Assembly: GCF_000737765.1 (NCBI RefSeq)
Contig: NZ_JPRI01000011.1
Span: forward strand, 1 to 64,000
DNA length: 64,000 nucleotides
Reading direction: 5' to 3'
From: Chryseobacterium vrystaatense
Lineage (GTDB): Bacteria > Bacteroidota > Bacteroidia > Flavobacteriales > Weeksellaceae
Shown here: in pieces, positions 33,726-41,140 of the stretch
Position numbering within the stretch: the first letter of the stretch is position 1
Layout: every line of letters starts with the position of its first letter
Notes under the pieces: model-generated
Told to the model about the DNA's origin: nothing
Databases searched by the model: none
The model's input: the letters and a program-made list of their open reading frames with translations, nothing else
Program-made: the position numbers and the translations under genes

Positions 33726-35390
33726 ATGCATAAATTAATATTTTTATTAACACTGCTTAACCTATTGGCCACGCCAATTATCCGAAATGAAGACCCGGTA
33801 CCTGTTTATCAATTAGGTGACGATTTATCGTGGGCTTCTAAAGACTATAATGATAAGGACTGGTCAGACACCAAAGGCAATACTTCTGATAAGATATTCT
33901 GGTCACGAACACGCCTTGACCTTCGTCCTGTGGAAAACAAACTGATGCCTCTCGGACTTCAGATTGACTCCTTTGGTGCTTTCGAGGTATACTGGGACGG
34001 TATACTGATAGGCAGAAACGGAGAATTTCCGAAAAACGGGCATCCTGAAAAACCGGGAACCGAATGCAGTTATTACCGGATTCCGGATCATCTGATTTCA
34101 CCAGGCCTTCACACCGTTGCTATGCGCAGTTCTCAAGCATTGCATCCTGAAGTTCAGCGGAGTATCGGATTTACTCTTAATAATTACAACACATTACTGA
34201 CAAGACCATTGATCACAATGTCTTATATGAACCTGATGGCCGGAGCTTTTCTGATCGCGGCAGTCTATTATTTTTTTCTTTATCTGAACAGCAAACGCAG
34301 GCAGAAGGACATTCTTATATTCGGGACCATATGCCTTCTTTTTTTTAGTCTGCTTATTATGGAGTATCTAAAGTTTCATGTAGTTATTCCCTACTCAGAG
34401 TTTTTCATAAGACTGGAGATTATAGGGTGGCTCACTTTTGCAAATGCACTGCTGGTTCCCTGGTATTTTATCATTCAGTTCAATTTTAGAAAAGGAAAAT
34501 GGTTAATGGGTGCACTGTTACTTGCACTGTTATTCCTTTATTGGTGGAATTACGGACACTATGACCTGACTGCCAGACTCTACAGTTTGGCTATGCTGAT
34601 CGCGGCTTTCATTGTAGTACTGAACGGCATCATCCAAAAAGAAAAAGGAGGTTTTATTGCTCTGGCAGCACTTTTGGCGAGTGCATTAGTTAATAAATTT
34701 GTGGTTTATGATTTCGGTTTGTTCATCAGTTTTACCATTATTGTACTGTCTATGCTTTATCTTCATTCTATCCGAACAAGTGTCATCGAGGCGGAACATC
34801 AGAATGCTGTATTGCTTTCTTCAAGGCTTCAATTAGAACTCCTTAAGAAAAATATCCAGCCTCATTTTTTAAGGAATACCCTGACTTCAATGATGGACTG
34901 GGTAGAAGAATCACCCAAAGAAGGAGCCCGCTTTATACAGGCCCTGGCTGCAGAATTTGATATCATGAATGACATCTCTGAGCAAACCCTGATTCCTGTA
35001 ACCAAAGAACTGGAACTCTGCCGTCAGCATTTGTCTGTGATGGGTTTTAGAAAAGAGATTAATTACATCTGGGAACAGAATGGAATCGATGAAACACAGC
35101 TGATCCCTCCTGCGGTTATTCATACCCTACTGGAAAATGGCATTACCCACAGTGAGCCATTGTCCGGAAATACGATCCATTTTATACTCCAATATTCTTT
35201 ATTAAAAGAGGGGCATCAATATGCTTTTGAAACCATCGCTAAGAACCGGCAGATCATGACGGACCGTACAGGCGGAAACGGTTTTAAGTATATCAAAGCA
35301 AGACTGACTGAAAGTTATGGACAGAACTGGACTTTCGAATCGGGTTCTACGGAAAACGGCTGGATATCTACCATTCAAATTTTAAAATAA
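33726..35390 (+). CDS. LytS-type sensor histidine kinase with periplasmic jelly-roll sensor
   Basis: 554 residues from the chosen start (MHKLIFLLTLLNLLATP); a GTG 15 bases upstream is unlikely. An exported galactose-binding-like sensor domain about 20-155 (WASKDYNDKDWSD, FWSRTRLDL, FGAFEVYWDG, LHTVAMRSSQ) is followed by about seven transmembrane helices (165-365) and a LytS/YehU-type kinase: phosphoacceptor segment KKNIQPHFLRNTL (His about 385) and ATP-binding LLENGITHS. The canonical N of HFLFNTL is kept. It overlaps the response regulator by 1 base (TAATG), a classic two-component pair. The signal sensed is unknown. Confidence 0.88.
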   Translation: MHKLIFLLTLLNLLATPIIRNEDPVPVYQLGDDLSWASKDYNDKDWSDTKGNTSDKIFWSRTRLDLRPVENKLMPLGLQIDSFGAFEVYWDGILIGRNGEFPKNGHPEKPGTECSYYRIPDHLISPGLHTVAMRSSQALHPEVQRSIGFTLNNYNTLLTRPLITMSYMNLMAGAFLIAAVYYFFLYLNSKRRQKDILIFGTICLLFFSLLIMEYLKFHVVIPYSEFFIRLEIIGWLTFANALLVPWYFIIQFNFRKGKWLMGALLLALLFLYWWNYGHYDLTARLYSLAMLIAAFIVVLNGIIQKEKGGFIALAALLASALVNKFVVYDFGLFISFTIIVLSMLYLHSIRTSVIEAEHQNAVLLSSRLQLELLKKNIQPHFLRNTLTSMMDWVEESPKEGARFIQALAAEFDIMNDISEQTLIPVTKELELCRQHLSVMGFRKEINYIWEQNGIDETQLIPPAVIHTLLENGITHSEPLSGNTIHFILQYSLLKEGHQYAFETIAKNRQIMTDRTGGNGFKYIKARLTESYGQNWTFESGSTENGWISTIQILK

Positions 35391-36088
35391 TGAATATATT
35401 AATCATCGAGGACGAGGCCAGAATTGCCAAACGGATACAGCGTATGACCTCAGAGTTTTTTGCAGATAAAACCCACGAGATTGTTGTATGTGATTCTCTT
35501 CAACAAGGGCTTGATCAGATTGTGACGCAACTTCCCGACTTATTGTTACTGGACCTGAACCTGAATGGTGATAATGGTTTTGAAATATTGGAACAGATGG
35601 TGGCTGCTTCTTTTCACACGATTATTGTTTCTGCCAATATCGATAAGGCAATCACTGCTTTTGCCTATGGAGTTCTTGATTTTGTTCCCAAACCTTTTGA
35701 TCAGGAGAGGCTTTTTAAGGCTTTGACCAGGTTTGTCAGTCCTGCCTTAAAACAGGATGAGGGCATTAAATACCTTGCTGTAAAAAGGGCTGGACAGGTT
35801 CGTCTGATTGCTATTTCTGAGGTGATCTACATCAAAGGGGCAGGAATTTACACGGAACTGCATCTGAGTAACGGGCAGAAAGAACTTCATGACAAATCGC
35901 TCGAACATTTACAACAACTTCTTCCAGACAGGTTTGAACGCATTCACAAATCCTATCTGGTTCATTTTCAACAGATCGAAAAGATTATCATCAATCCGGG
36001 TACGCGCTATGGAGTACTGATTAAAACAGGTGAAGTACTTCCGGTGGGCCGTTCAAAGTATAAAGATCTGAAAAACAAAATGGTGTAA
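35390..36088 (+). CDS. LytTR-family response regulator
   Basis: 232 residues. Receiver domain 1-120 (MNILIIEDEARIAKR; phosphoacceptor Asp in LLLLDLNLNGDNGFE; Lys in VPKPFDQ), and a LytTR DNA-binding domain about 135-230 (VIYIKGAGIYTELHL, LPDRFERIHKSYLVH, VLPVGRSKYKDLK). Partner of the LytS-type kinase it overlaps. Expected to bind direct-repeat sites, perhaps at the TonB receptor promoter. Confidence 0.93.
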   Translation: MNILIIEDEARIAKRIQRMTSEFFADKTHEIVVCDSLQQGLDQIVTQLPDLLLLDLNLNGDNGFEILEQMVAASFHTIIVSANIDKAITAFAYGVLDFVPKPFDQERLFKALTRFVSPALKQDEGIKYLAVKRAGQVRLIAISEVIYIKGAGIYTELHLSNGQKELHDKSLEHLQQLLPDRFERIHKSYLVHFQQIEKIIINPGTRYGVLIKTGEVLPVGRSKYKDLKNKMV

Positions 36089-36111
36089 TACAGGGGGAAG
36101 CAAATGCTCTT

Positions 36112-37125
36112 TTAAAACAGGCTCAGATGATATTGCTTCACAAAATCCAGGATCATATGATAACCGGCTGCAGAATTTCCATGCTGATCTAATGCCGGGC
36201 TGAAAACCCCAATTCCCATTTTTCCGGGAACACTTACGGTAATTCCTCCTCCAACACCTGACTTGCTCGGAAGACCTACAGTCCGGGTATATTCTCCACT
36301 GAATTCGTACATTCCGGCAGTGAGCATCTGTGATTCTATTAACTGGGCTACTTCCGTATTTTTATATTGAGAATCTCCGTCAAAACGAACACATTCATTG
36401 GCAAAGAAATACCCTATTTTAGCTAAATCTTCAGCGGTTACTTCAATAGAACACTGTCTGAAATAATTATCCAGCTGATCTTCATTTCCTGTAATAAGAC
36501 CGTTATTTTTCATCAGGTAGAACATTCCGCGGTTACGGTGTCCGGTAGATTTTTCGGATTCGTAAACGGATTTACTGTAATCAATTGTCTGATTTTTGGT
36601 TATATATCTTACCATATCCAGAATTTTCTGAAATGGTTTTTCACCGTCTCCTGAAATTAAAGAAGTAGTAAGAATGGCTCCGGCATTCATCATTGGATTC
36701 AGGGGCTTGCCTGTGGTTTCAAGATTGGAAAAATGATTGAAGGGTTTATCGGTTCCGAAATAGCCCATTTTTTCGAAGACATTCGCTTCTCCTTTTTCAT
36801 TAACAGCAATCATTAAAGCAATGATCTTGGAAATACTCTGCATGGTAAATTTCTTTTGAACATCTCCTACATTCAATACTTTCCCATTCTTTTCCACTAC
36901 CGAAAAAGCAATGGCTTTAGCATCCATTTTTCCCAGTTCCGGAATATAATCCGCTACTTTACCCTGGGTATAAAAGGCTCTGTTTTTTTCGAGAATAGTA
37001 CTTAACGTTTTCTCAGAAACGGCAGAAATACCTGCTGTCTTCTGAGCATAAACCACTGTATTTAAGGAAAGAAAAACTGCAATACAAATTCCTTTTGCAG
37101 AAAGTAAGAAACTATTGTTGTTCAT
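36112..37125 (-). CDS. glsA: Exported glutaminase A
   Basis: 337 residues from the chosen start. Signal peptide (MNNNSFLLSAKGICIAVFLS ... VYAQ), then the serine-dependent glutaminase fold: YIPELGKMD, active-site SxxK in FTMQSISKIIAL, GKPLNPMMNAGAI, HRNRGMFYLMKNNG, GGITVSVPGKMGIGVFSPAL. It hydrolyses L-glutamine to glutamate and ammonia; the signal peptide places it in the periplasm, unlike the cytoplasmic enzymes of enterobacteria. An upstream in-frame ATG at 37170 lies in the -7 element and is rejected. Transcribed convergently with the response regulator, 23 bases apart. Confidence 0.9.
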   Translation of the reverse strand: MNNNSFLLSAKGICIAVFLSLNTVVYAQKTAGISAVSEKTLSTILEKNRAFYTQGKVADYIPELGKMDAKAIAFSVVEKNGKVLNVGDVQKKFTMQSISKIIALMIAVNEKGEANVFEKMGYFGTDKPFNHFSNLETTGKPLNPMMNAGAILTTSLISGDGEKPFQKILDMVRYITKNQTIDYSKSVYESEKSTGHRNRGMFYLMKNNGLITGNEDQLDNYFRQCSIEVTAEDLAKIGYFFANECVRFDGDSQYKNTEVAQLIESQMLTAGMYEFSGEYTRTVGLPSKSGVGGGITVSVPGKMGIGVFSPALDQHGNSAAGYHMILDFVKQYHLSLF

Positions 37126-37167
37126 AAAGGTATTTTCGGCTAACATCTTATCATCAACCCCGAAAAA

Positions 37168-37175
37168 CAAAGATA
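37168..37175 (-). promoter_or_regulatory. Bacteroidetes -7 element (TATCTTTG) of the glutaminase gene
   Basis: TAnnTTTG match about 43 bases upstream of the chosen start; helps exclude the longer start. Confidence 0.45.
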
Positions 37176-37410
37176 AAGTATTTCATCCTTCACTAGCAAA
37201 TGTCCTGAAAAGATACAGGGTTTAAACAGGATTCAACAGAATTAAGTATTTCTACTCTAAACCGTAATTGGTCATTTATACTCTAAAAAAAATGCGTCCT
37301 TCTTTGTTACTTTGAACTACAGATTAAGCATGATCAATGAAGGTTAATTCCTCAACTGAGATGCTGAAAAACATCAGAAATAAAAACTAACCAACCAAAA
37401 TACATTCAAC

Positions 37411-37827
37411 ATGGAAACAGCAAACGTAAGCGGAATCGCTAACTCGTCCGGCCAACTTCAATTGGGTAACGGCGCTCAGTTCTGGGTTTATCTTTCTCCT
37501 CAGAACAATACTTCCAAAATGATTTCAAAATGGCGTGTTACGTTCTCACAGGGAAACTGGAGTGATTCTATTTCAAGTGACGCTCCGACAAAACAGATTC
37601 AGACGCCAAATCTTTCTGGAATCTTTGATATTAAAGTAGAATTATTAAGCGGTTCTACCGGTACATGGCGCCAGATCCCTCCTCAGCAGGGAAGTCATAA
37701 TGAAATCGGCTGTAATTCCAACTGTGCCTCAATGGTAGGTATTGTTGCGGATAGTACAAATCCTCCTCCAGGTGCTATTAATGCCCACTTCTGGACAACA
37801 TGGGATGCTATGTGTAAATCACATTAA
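37411..37827 (+). CDS. Small beta-rich protein upstream of two FAD oxidases, unknown function
   Basis: 138 residues, no signal peptide, rich in Ser, Asn, Gln and Trp, and low in Lys. Segments such as GAQFWVYLSPQNN, WRVTFSQGNWSD and IFDIKVELLSG suggest a beta-sandwich; the C-terminal third has three or four cysteines (EIGCNSNCASM, WDAMCKSH). I do not recognise the family. It shares orientation with the two oxidases downstream but is separated from them by a long hairpin at 37868-37955, which would allow it to be made in excess. It may be a partner or substrate of the oxidases; that is inference. Confidence 0.75.
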   Translation: METANVSGIANSSGQLQLGNGAQFWVYLSPQNNTSKMISKWRVTFSQGNWSDSISSDAPTKQIQTPNLSGIFDIKVELLSGSTGTWRQIPPQQGSHNEIGCNSNCASMVGIVADSTNPPPGAINAHFWTTWDAMCKSH

Positions 37828-37867
37828 AAAAAGAAATAAGTCTTAATCAAAACAAGTCCATATCATT

Positions 37868-37955
37868 CAATTACCGGCCGTTTTTTTTCGAGTTACAAGT
37901 GCATGATTTAAAAGTTGTGTGTTTAAAACCTACGAAAAAACAGGGCCGGTAATTG
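37868..37955 (+). terminator. Long inverted repeat between the small protein and the oxidase genes
   Basis: Arms at 37868-37890 and 37933-37955 pair over about 20 of 23 positions (caattaccggcc / ggccggtaattg, plus T-run against A-run) around a 42-base loop, followed by TTTTC. Probably a partial terminator or RNA-processing hairpin. Confidence 0.55.
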
Positions 37956-38083
37956 TTTTCCCTGACTTTAAGTATTCAATTTCAGGATAGGACTTTTAGG
38001 TTGAATCGCCGTAAGAATTTAAAAGCATTGCTGTTTTATTTTTCTTATCTGTTTTAACCTTATAAAAACTAATACTAAAACCT

Positions 38084-39271
38084 ATGAAAACAGAAAATTA
38101 CGACGTCATCGTCATTGGCGGCGGCGCCATAGGCTTAGCTACTGCAAACCAACTGGGAAAGCGAAAGGCTAAGACTCTCGTGCTCGAACAATTTACTTTT
38201 GTGAACCAACTGGGAAGTTCTGCCGGTGTTTCCCGTCAGTTCAGAATTCCATATCCGGACAAATATATGGTAAAGATGGCCCTGGAAGCACAACCTTATT
38301 GGGATGAACTTGAAAAAGAAGCCAATATCTCACTGCTTGATAAAGTAGGAACCCTATGGTTCGGAGATCCCGAAGTGCATTCGACCGAAGGAAATATTGC
38401 AGAGGCTGAGAAAGCTCTGAAAGATTTAGATGTTCCTTATACCACTCTTACCGCAAAAGAAATTGAAGATCAATATCATTTTCGAAATTTACCGGAAAAC
38501 TACACAGGATTGTTTCAGCCGGATGGTGCAAGCATCAATTTTAAAGCAACGATTGAGACCCTTTTAGGTCTTTGTAAGCAGGAGGAAACGGTGCAGCTGG
38601 AAGAAAATTCTCCTGTACTTGATATTAAATCAGTAGGCGAACTTTTCGAAATCACAACTCCCAACGGAATTTATATCGCTAAAAAACTGGCCATTATCCC
38701 GGGACCTTATATCAACAGTGTCATCAACTTACTGGATTTTAAAATAGAAGCCACCTACTGGAATATGGCATCAGCTTATTTTAAGAAGACAGATCCTTCA
38801 ATACAGTATCCGACCTGGTTTGTATTCCAAAATCCAGTGGATCAACACGGTAACGAGTTCTATGGTTTCCCGTCAGTAGACTGGGATCATCCTGAATATA
38901 TCCGTGTGGCACCTGACTTTGTAATGGAAGCTCTGGAAGAGCCCACTGACCGAACATTAATTCCTAATCCTCAGGAACTGGCCTACACTTCTGAATGGAT
39001 AAAAGAGCATATGACGGGATTAAGTACGGTACCGGAATATACCTCCACCTGTCTGATTGCACTCAGCACGATCCCCAATAAGGAACTGCTGATTGATTTT
39101 GCCCCAAGATATGTACCCAACTATAAAAACATTGTGGTCTATGCAACAGGATGGGCCGCAAAATTCACTCCTTTTTTAGGGAAAATCATGGCTGACCTTG
39201 CCTTGGACGGACATACTGATTTTGATATTTCGCATTTCCAATTAGGACGTAAATTCTTTAAAGCCATTTAA
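38084..39271 (+). CDS. Monomeric sarcosine oxidase/N-methyltryptophan oxidase-like FAD enzyme
   Basis: 395 residues, cytoplasmic. N-terminal FAD-binding Rossmann motif VIVIGGGAIGLATANQLGKR; SSAGVSRQFRIPYPD corresponds to the SHGxxRxxR segment of the family. The motif STCLIALST followed by LLIDFAP places a cysteine where monomeric sarcosine oxidases attach FAD covalently (TCMYT in the family), and GWAAKFTPFLGKIMADL is the C-terminal FAD contact. Expected reaction: oxidation of a secondary or N-methyl amino acid to an imine with production of hydrogen peroxide. It lies 12 bases before a second flavin amino-acid oxidase, so the two probably act in one pathway. Confidence 0.85.
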   Translation: MKTENYDVIVIGGGAIGLATANQLGKRKAKTLVLEQFTFVNQLGSSAGVSRQFRIPYPDKYMVKMALEAQPYWDELEKEANISLLDKVGTLWFGDPEVHSTEGNIAEAEKALKDLDVPYTTLTAKEIEDQYHFRNLPENYTGLFQPDGASINFKATIETLLGLCKQEETVQLEENSPVLDIKSVGELFEITTPNGIYIAKKLAIIPGPYINSVINLLDFKIEATYWNMASAYFKKTDPSIQYPTWFVFQNPVDQHGNEFYGFPSVDWDHPEYIRVAPDFVMEALEEPTDRTLIPNPQELAYTSEWIKEHMTGLSTVPEYTSTCLIALSTIPNKELLIDFAPRYVPNYKNIVVYATGWAAKFTPFLGKIMADLALDGHTDFDISHFQLGRKFFKAI

Positions 39272-39283
39272 AACTATTAAACC

Positions 39284-41053
39284 ATGAATAAAAAAACACC
39301 ATTAAATACAGGAAAGCATCCTGATTTAAAAACAGAAGTAGCCATTATCGGTGCCGGAACTTCCGGATTGTACACAGCTTACCGGTTGGTAACTGACAAA
39401 AAATATAAAGCCAGCGAAGTACAGATCTTCGACATGAACAATAAACTGGGCGGAAGACTGGAATCTGTTGTTATGCCGGGAATGAATTTCTGGGGCGAGC
39501 TGGGAGGAATGCGTTATCTGACTTCTCAGCAAATCGTAACGACCTTAATTGAGGGCTACCCTCTTACGGAAAAGGATCCCGCCAAACGAACTCCCGTTCT
39601 GAAAGATAAAATGACTCCCATTGACTTCCCTATGGGTAAACCGGAGGAATTGCTGATGTATCTGAGAAAAGAACGTTTCAAACAGGATGCCTGGGATGTG
39701 GCTCAGAAAGAAGGCAGGAAACTGGTAACGCGTTATTATCTGAATGATGATGATCATGGTTTCAGCTCTGATCAGCTGTTCAATAAGATTATCTATGATG
39801 TTTTAATGGCAGATCCATGGGTGGCTGAAAAATATGGGGACAGAATCATCAAAGGAGATACTATGTATGATTACTCTTTTAAACTAACCAGTGAAGACTG
39901 GGATCATATCAAACCCAGATTGGTTTATAATTTCCCGAATTCACCTTATGACAAGCGTAAAGTAAATGATTTAGGTTTTTGGAATTTGATCAAGGATCAG
40001 ATTTCACAGGAAGGCTATGAGTTTGTTGCGAATGCGGGCGGATATTATTCCAATACAATCAACTGGAATTCAGCGGAAGCTTTTCCTTATATGGTGGGAG
40101 ATTTCTCTTCCGATACGACTTACAAGACCATTAAGGAAGGATACGACAGTATCGCCTATGCGGTAGCCAATTCTTATATGGACCATGAAGGTGCCTGCAT
40201 CTGGTCTGAAAATAAGCTGCTTACTTTTACCAAAGATCATCCTTTAGCAGAGACTCATACGTATCAGCTGACTTTTCTGAATCTTAGAACCAATACAAAA
40301 TGGAACGTTTTTGCCAATAAGTTGGTTCTTGCCATGCCTAGAAAATCTCTGGAGCTCCTGGATCAGAACAATTTCTTTTTTGATATTAATGAAAACTCGG
40401 TTCTGAATACCAATATCCGTTCTGTCATTATGGAACCTGCCTTTAAGATATTAATGGGTTTTGAATATCCATGGTGGAAGGAGAAGGAATTGCATATTGA
40501 TTCCGGGCATTCTATTACCGACCTGCCTATGAGACAGTGTTATTATTTCGGGACAGATCCTGAAACCAATAATTCAATGCTGTTGGGAAGTTATGGAGAT
40601 ATGGAAACCGAAACTTTCTGGAAAGCACTGACGGATGACAAAGTCCTTTTCGAAGTTAGAGCTGCCAAATCAGCCTCATTAAAAGAACTGCACCAACTGG
40701 ATGGCGTTCAGGCGACCAAACTGATGGTGGATGAACTGATGAATCAGCTTCGGGAACTGCACGGTCCGGACATAACGATACCTGAACCTTATGTCACTTA
40801 TTTTAAAGACTGGACCGATGAACCTTTCGGGGCTGGATATCACGCATGGAAAGCCGGATACTCTGTTAAGCATGTGATGCAATATATGAGAAAACCGGTA
40901 GCTCATGAACATATTCACATTATTGGGGAAGCTTATTCCGATCAGCAGGGCTGGGTGGAAGGAGCTTTCTGTGAAGCAGAAAAAATGCTGCAGGAACATT
41001 TCGGAATGACCCGTCCGAAATGGCTGAGTTCCAAGTATTATATGGGATGGTAG
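39284..41053 (+). CDS. Flavin amine oxidase (L-amino-acid oxidase type)
   Basis: 589 residues, no signal peptide. Dinucleotide-binding motif VAIIGAGTSGLYTAYRL, followed by the amine-oxidase GG doublet region KLGGRLES and the LAAO-typical ELGGMRYLTS. The C-terminal FAD contact HIIGEAYSDQQGWVEGAFCE is intact. Members oxidise the alpha-amino group of L-amino acids, producing the oxo acid, ammonia and hydrogen peroxide; secreted relatives are antimicrobial, but this one looks cytoplasmic. It is transcribed directly behind the sarcosine-oxidase-like gene and ends at a bidirectional terminator. Substrate not predictable. Confidence 0.88.
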   Translation: MNKKTPLNTGKHPDLKTEVAIIGAGTSGLYTAYRLVTDKKYKASEVQIFDMNNKLGGRLESVVMPGMNFWGELGGMRYLTSQQIVTTLIEGYPLTEKDPAKRTPVLKDKMTPIDFPMGKPEELLMYLRKERFKQDAWDVAQKEGRKLVTRYYLNDDDHGFSSDQLFNKIIYDVLMADPWVAEKYGDRIIKGDTMYDYSFKLTSEDWDHIKPRLVYNFPNSPYDKRKVNDLGFWNLIKDQISQEGYEFVANAGGYYSNTINWNSAEAFPYMVGDFSSDTTYKTIKEGYDSIAYAVANSYMDHEGACIWSENKLLTFTKDHPLAETHTYQLTFLNLRTNTKWNVFANKLVLAMPRKSLELLDQNNFFFDINENSVLNTNIRSVIMEPAFKILMGFEYPWWKEKELHIDSGHSITDLPMRQCYYFGTDPETNNSMLLGSYGDMETETFWKALTDDKVLFEVRAAKSASLKELHQLDGVQATKLMVDELMNQLRELHGPDITIPEPYVTYFKDWTDEPFGAGYHAWKAGYSVKHVMQYMRKPVAHEHIHIIGEAYSDQQGWVEGAFCEAEKMLQEHFGMTRPKWLSSKYYMGW

Positions 41054-41088
41054 ATCAGAAAGGTAACACAAAAACAGATCATATCAAT

Positions 41089-41114
41089 AAAGCTTCGGAG
41101 AAATCCGAAGCTTT
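41089..41114. terminator. Bidirectional terminator between oxidase operon and glycoside hydrolase
   Basis: Perfect 11-bp stem aaagcttcgga / tccgaagcttt with a GAAA tetraloop, between convergent genes. Confidence 0.85.
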
Positions 41115-41140
41115 TGTTTATCCTTCAAAATATCTAAACC

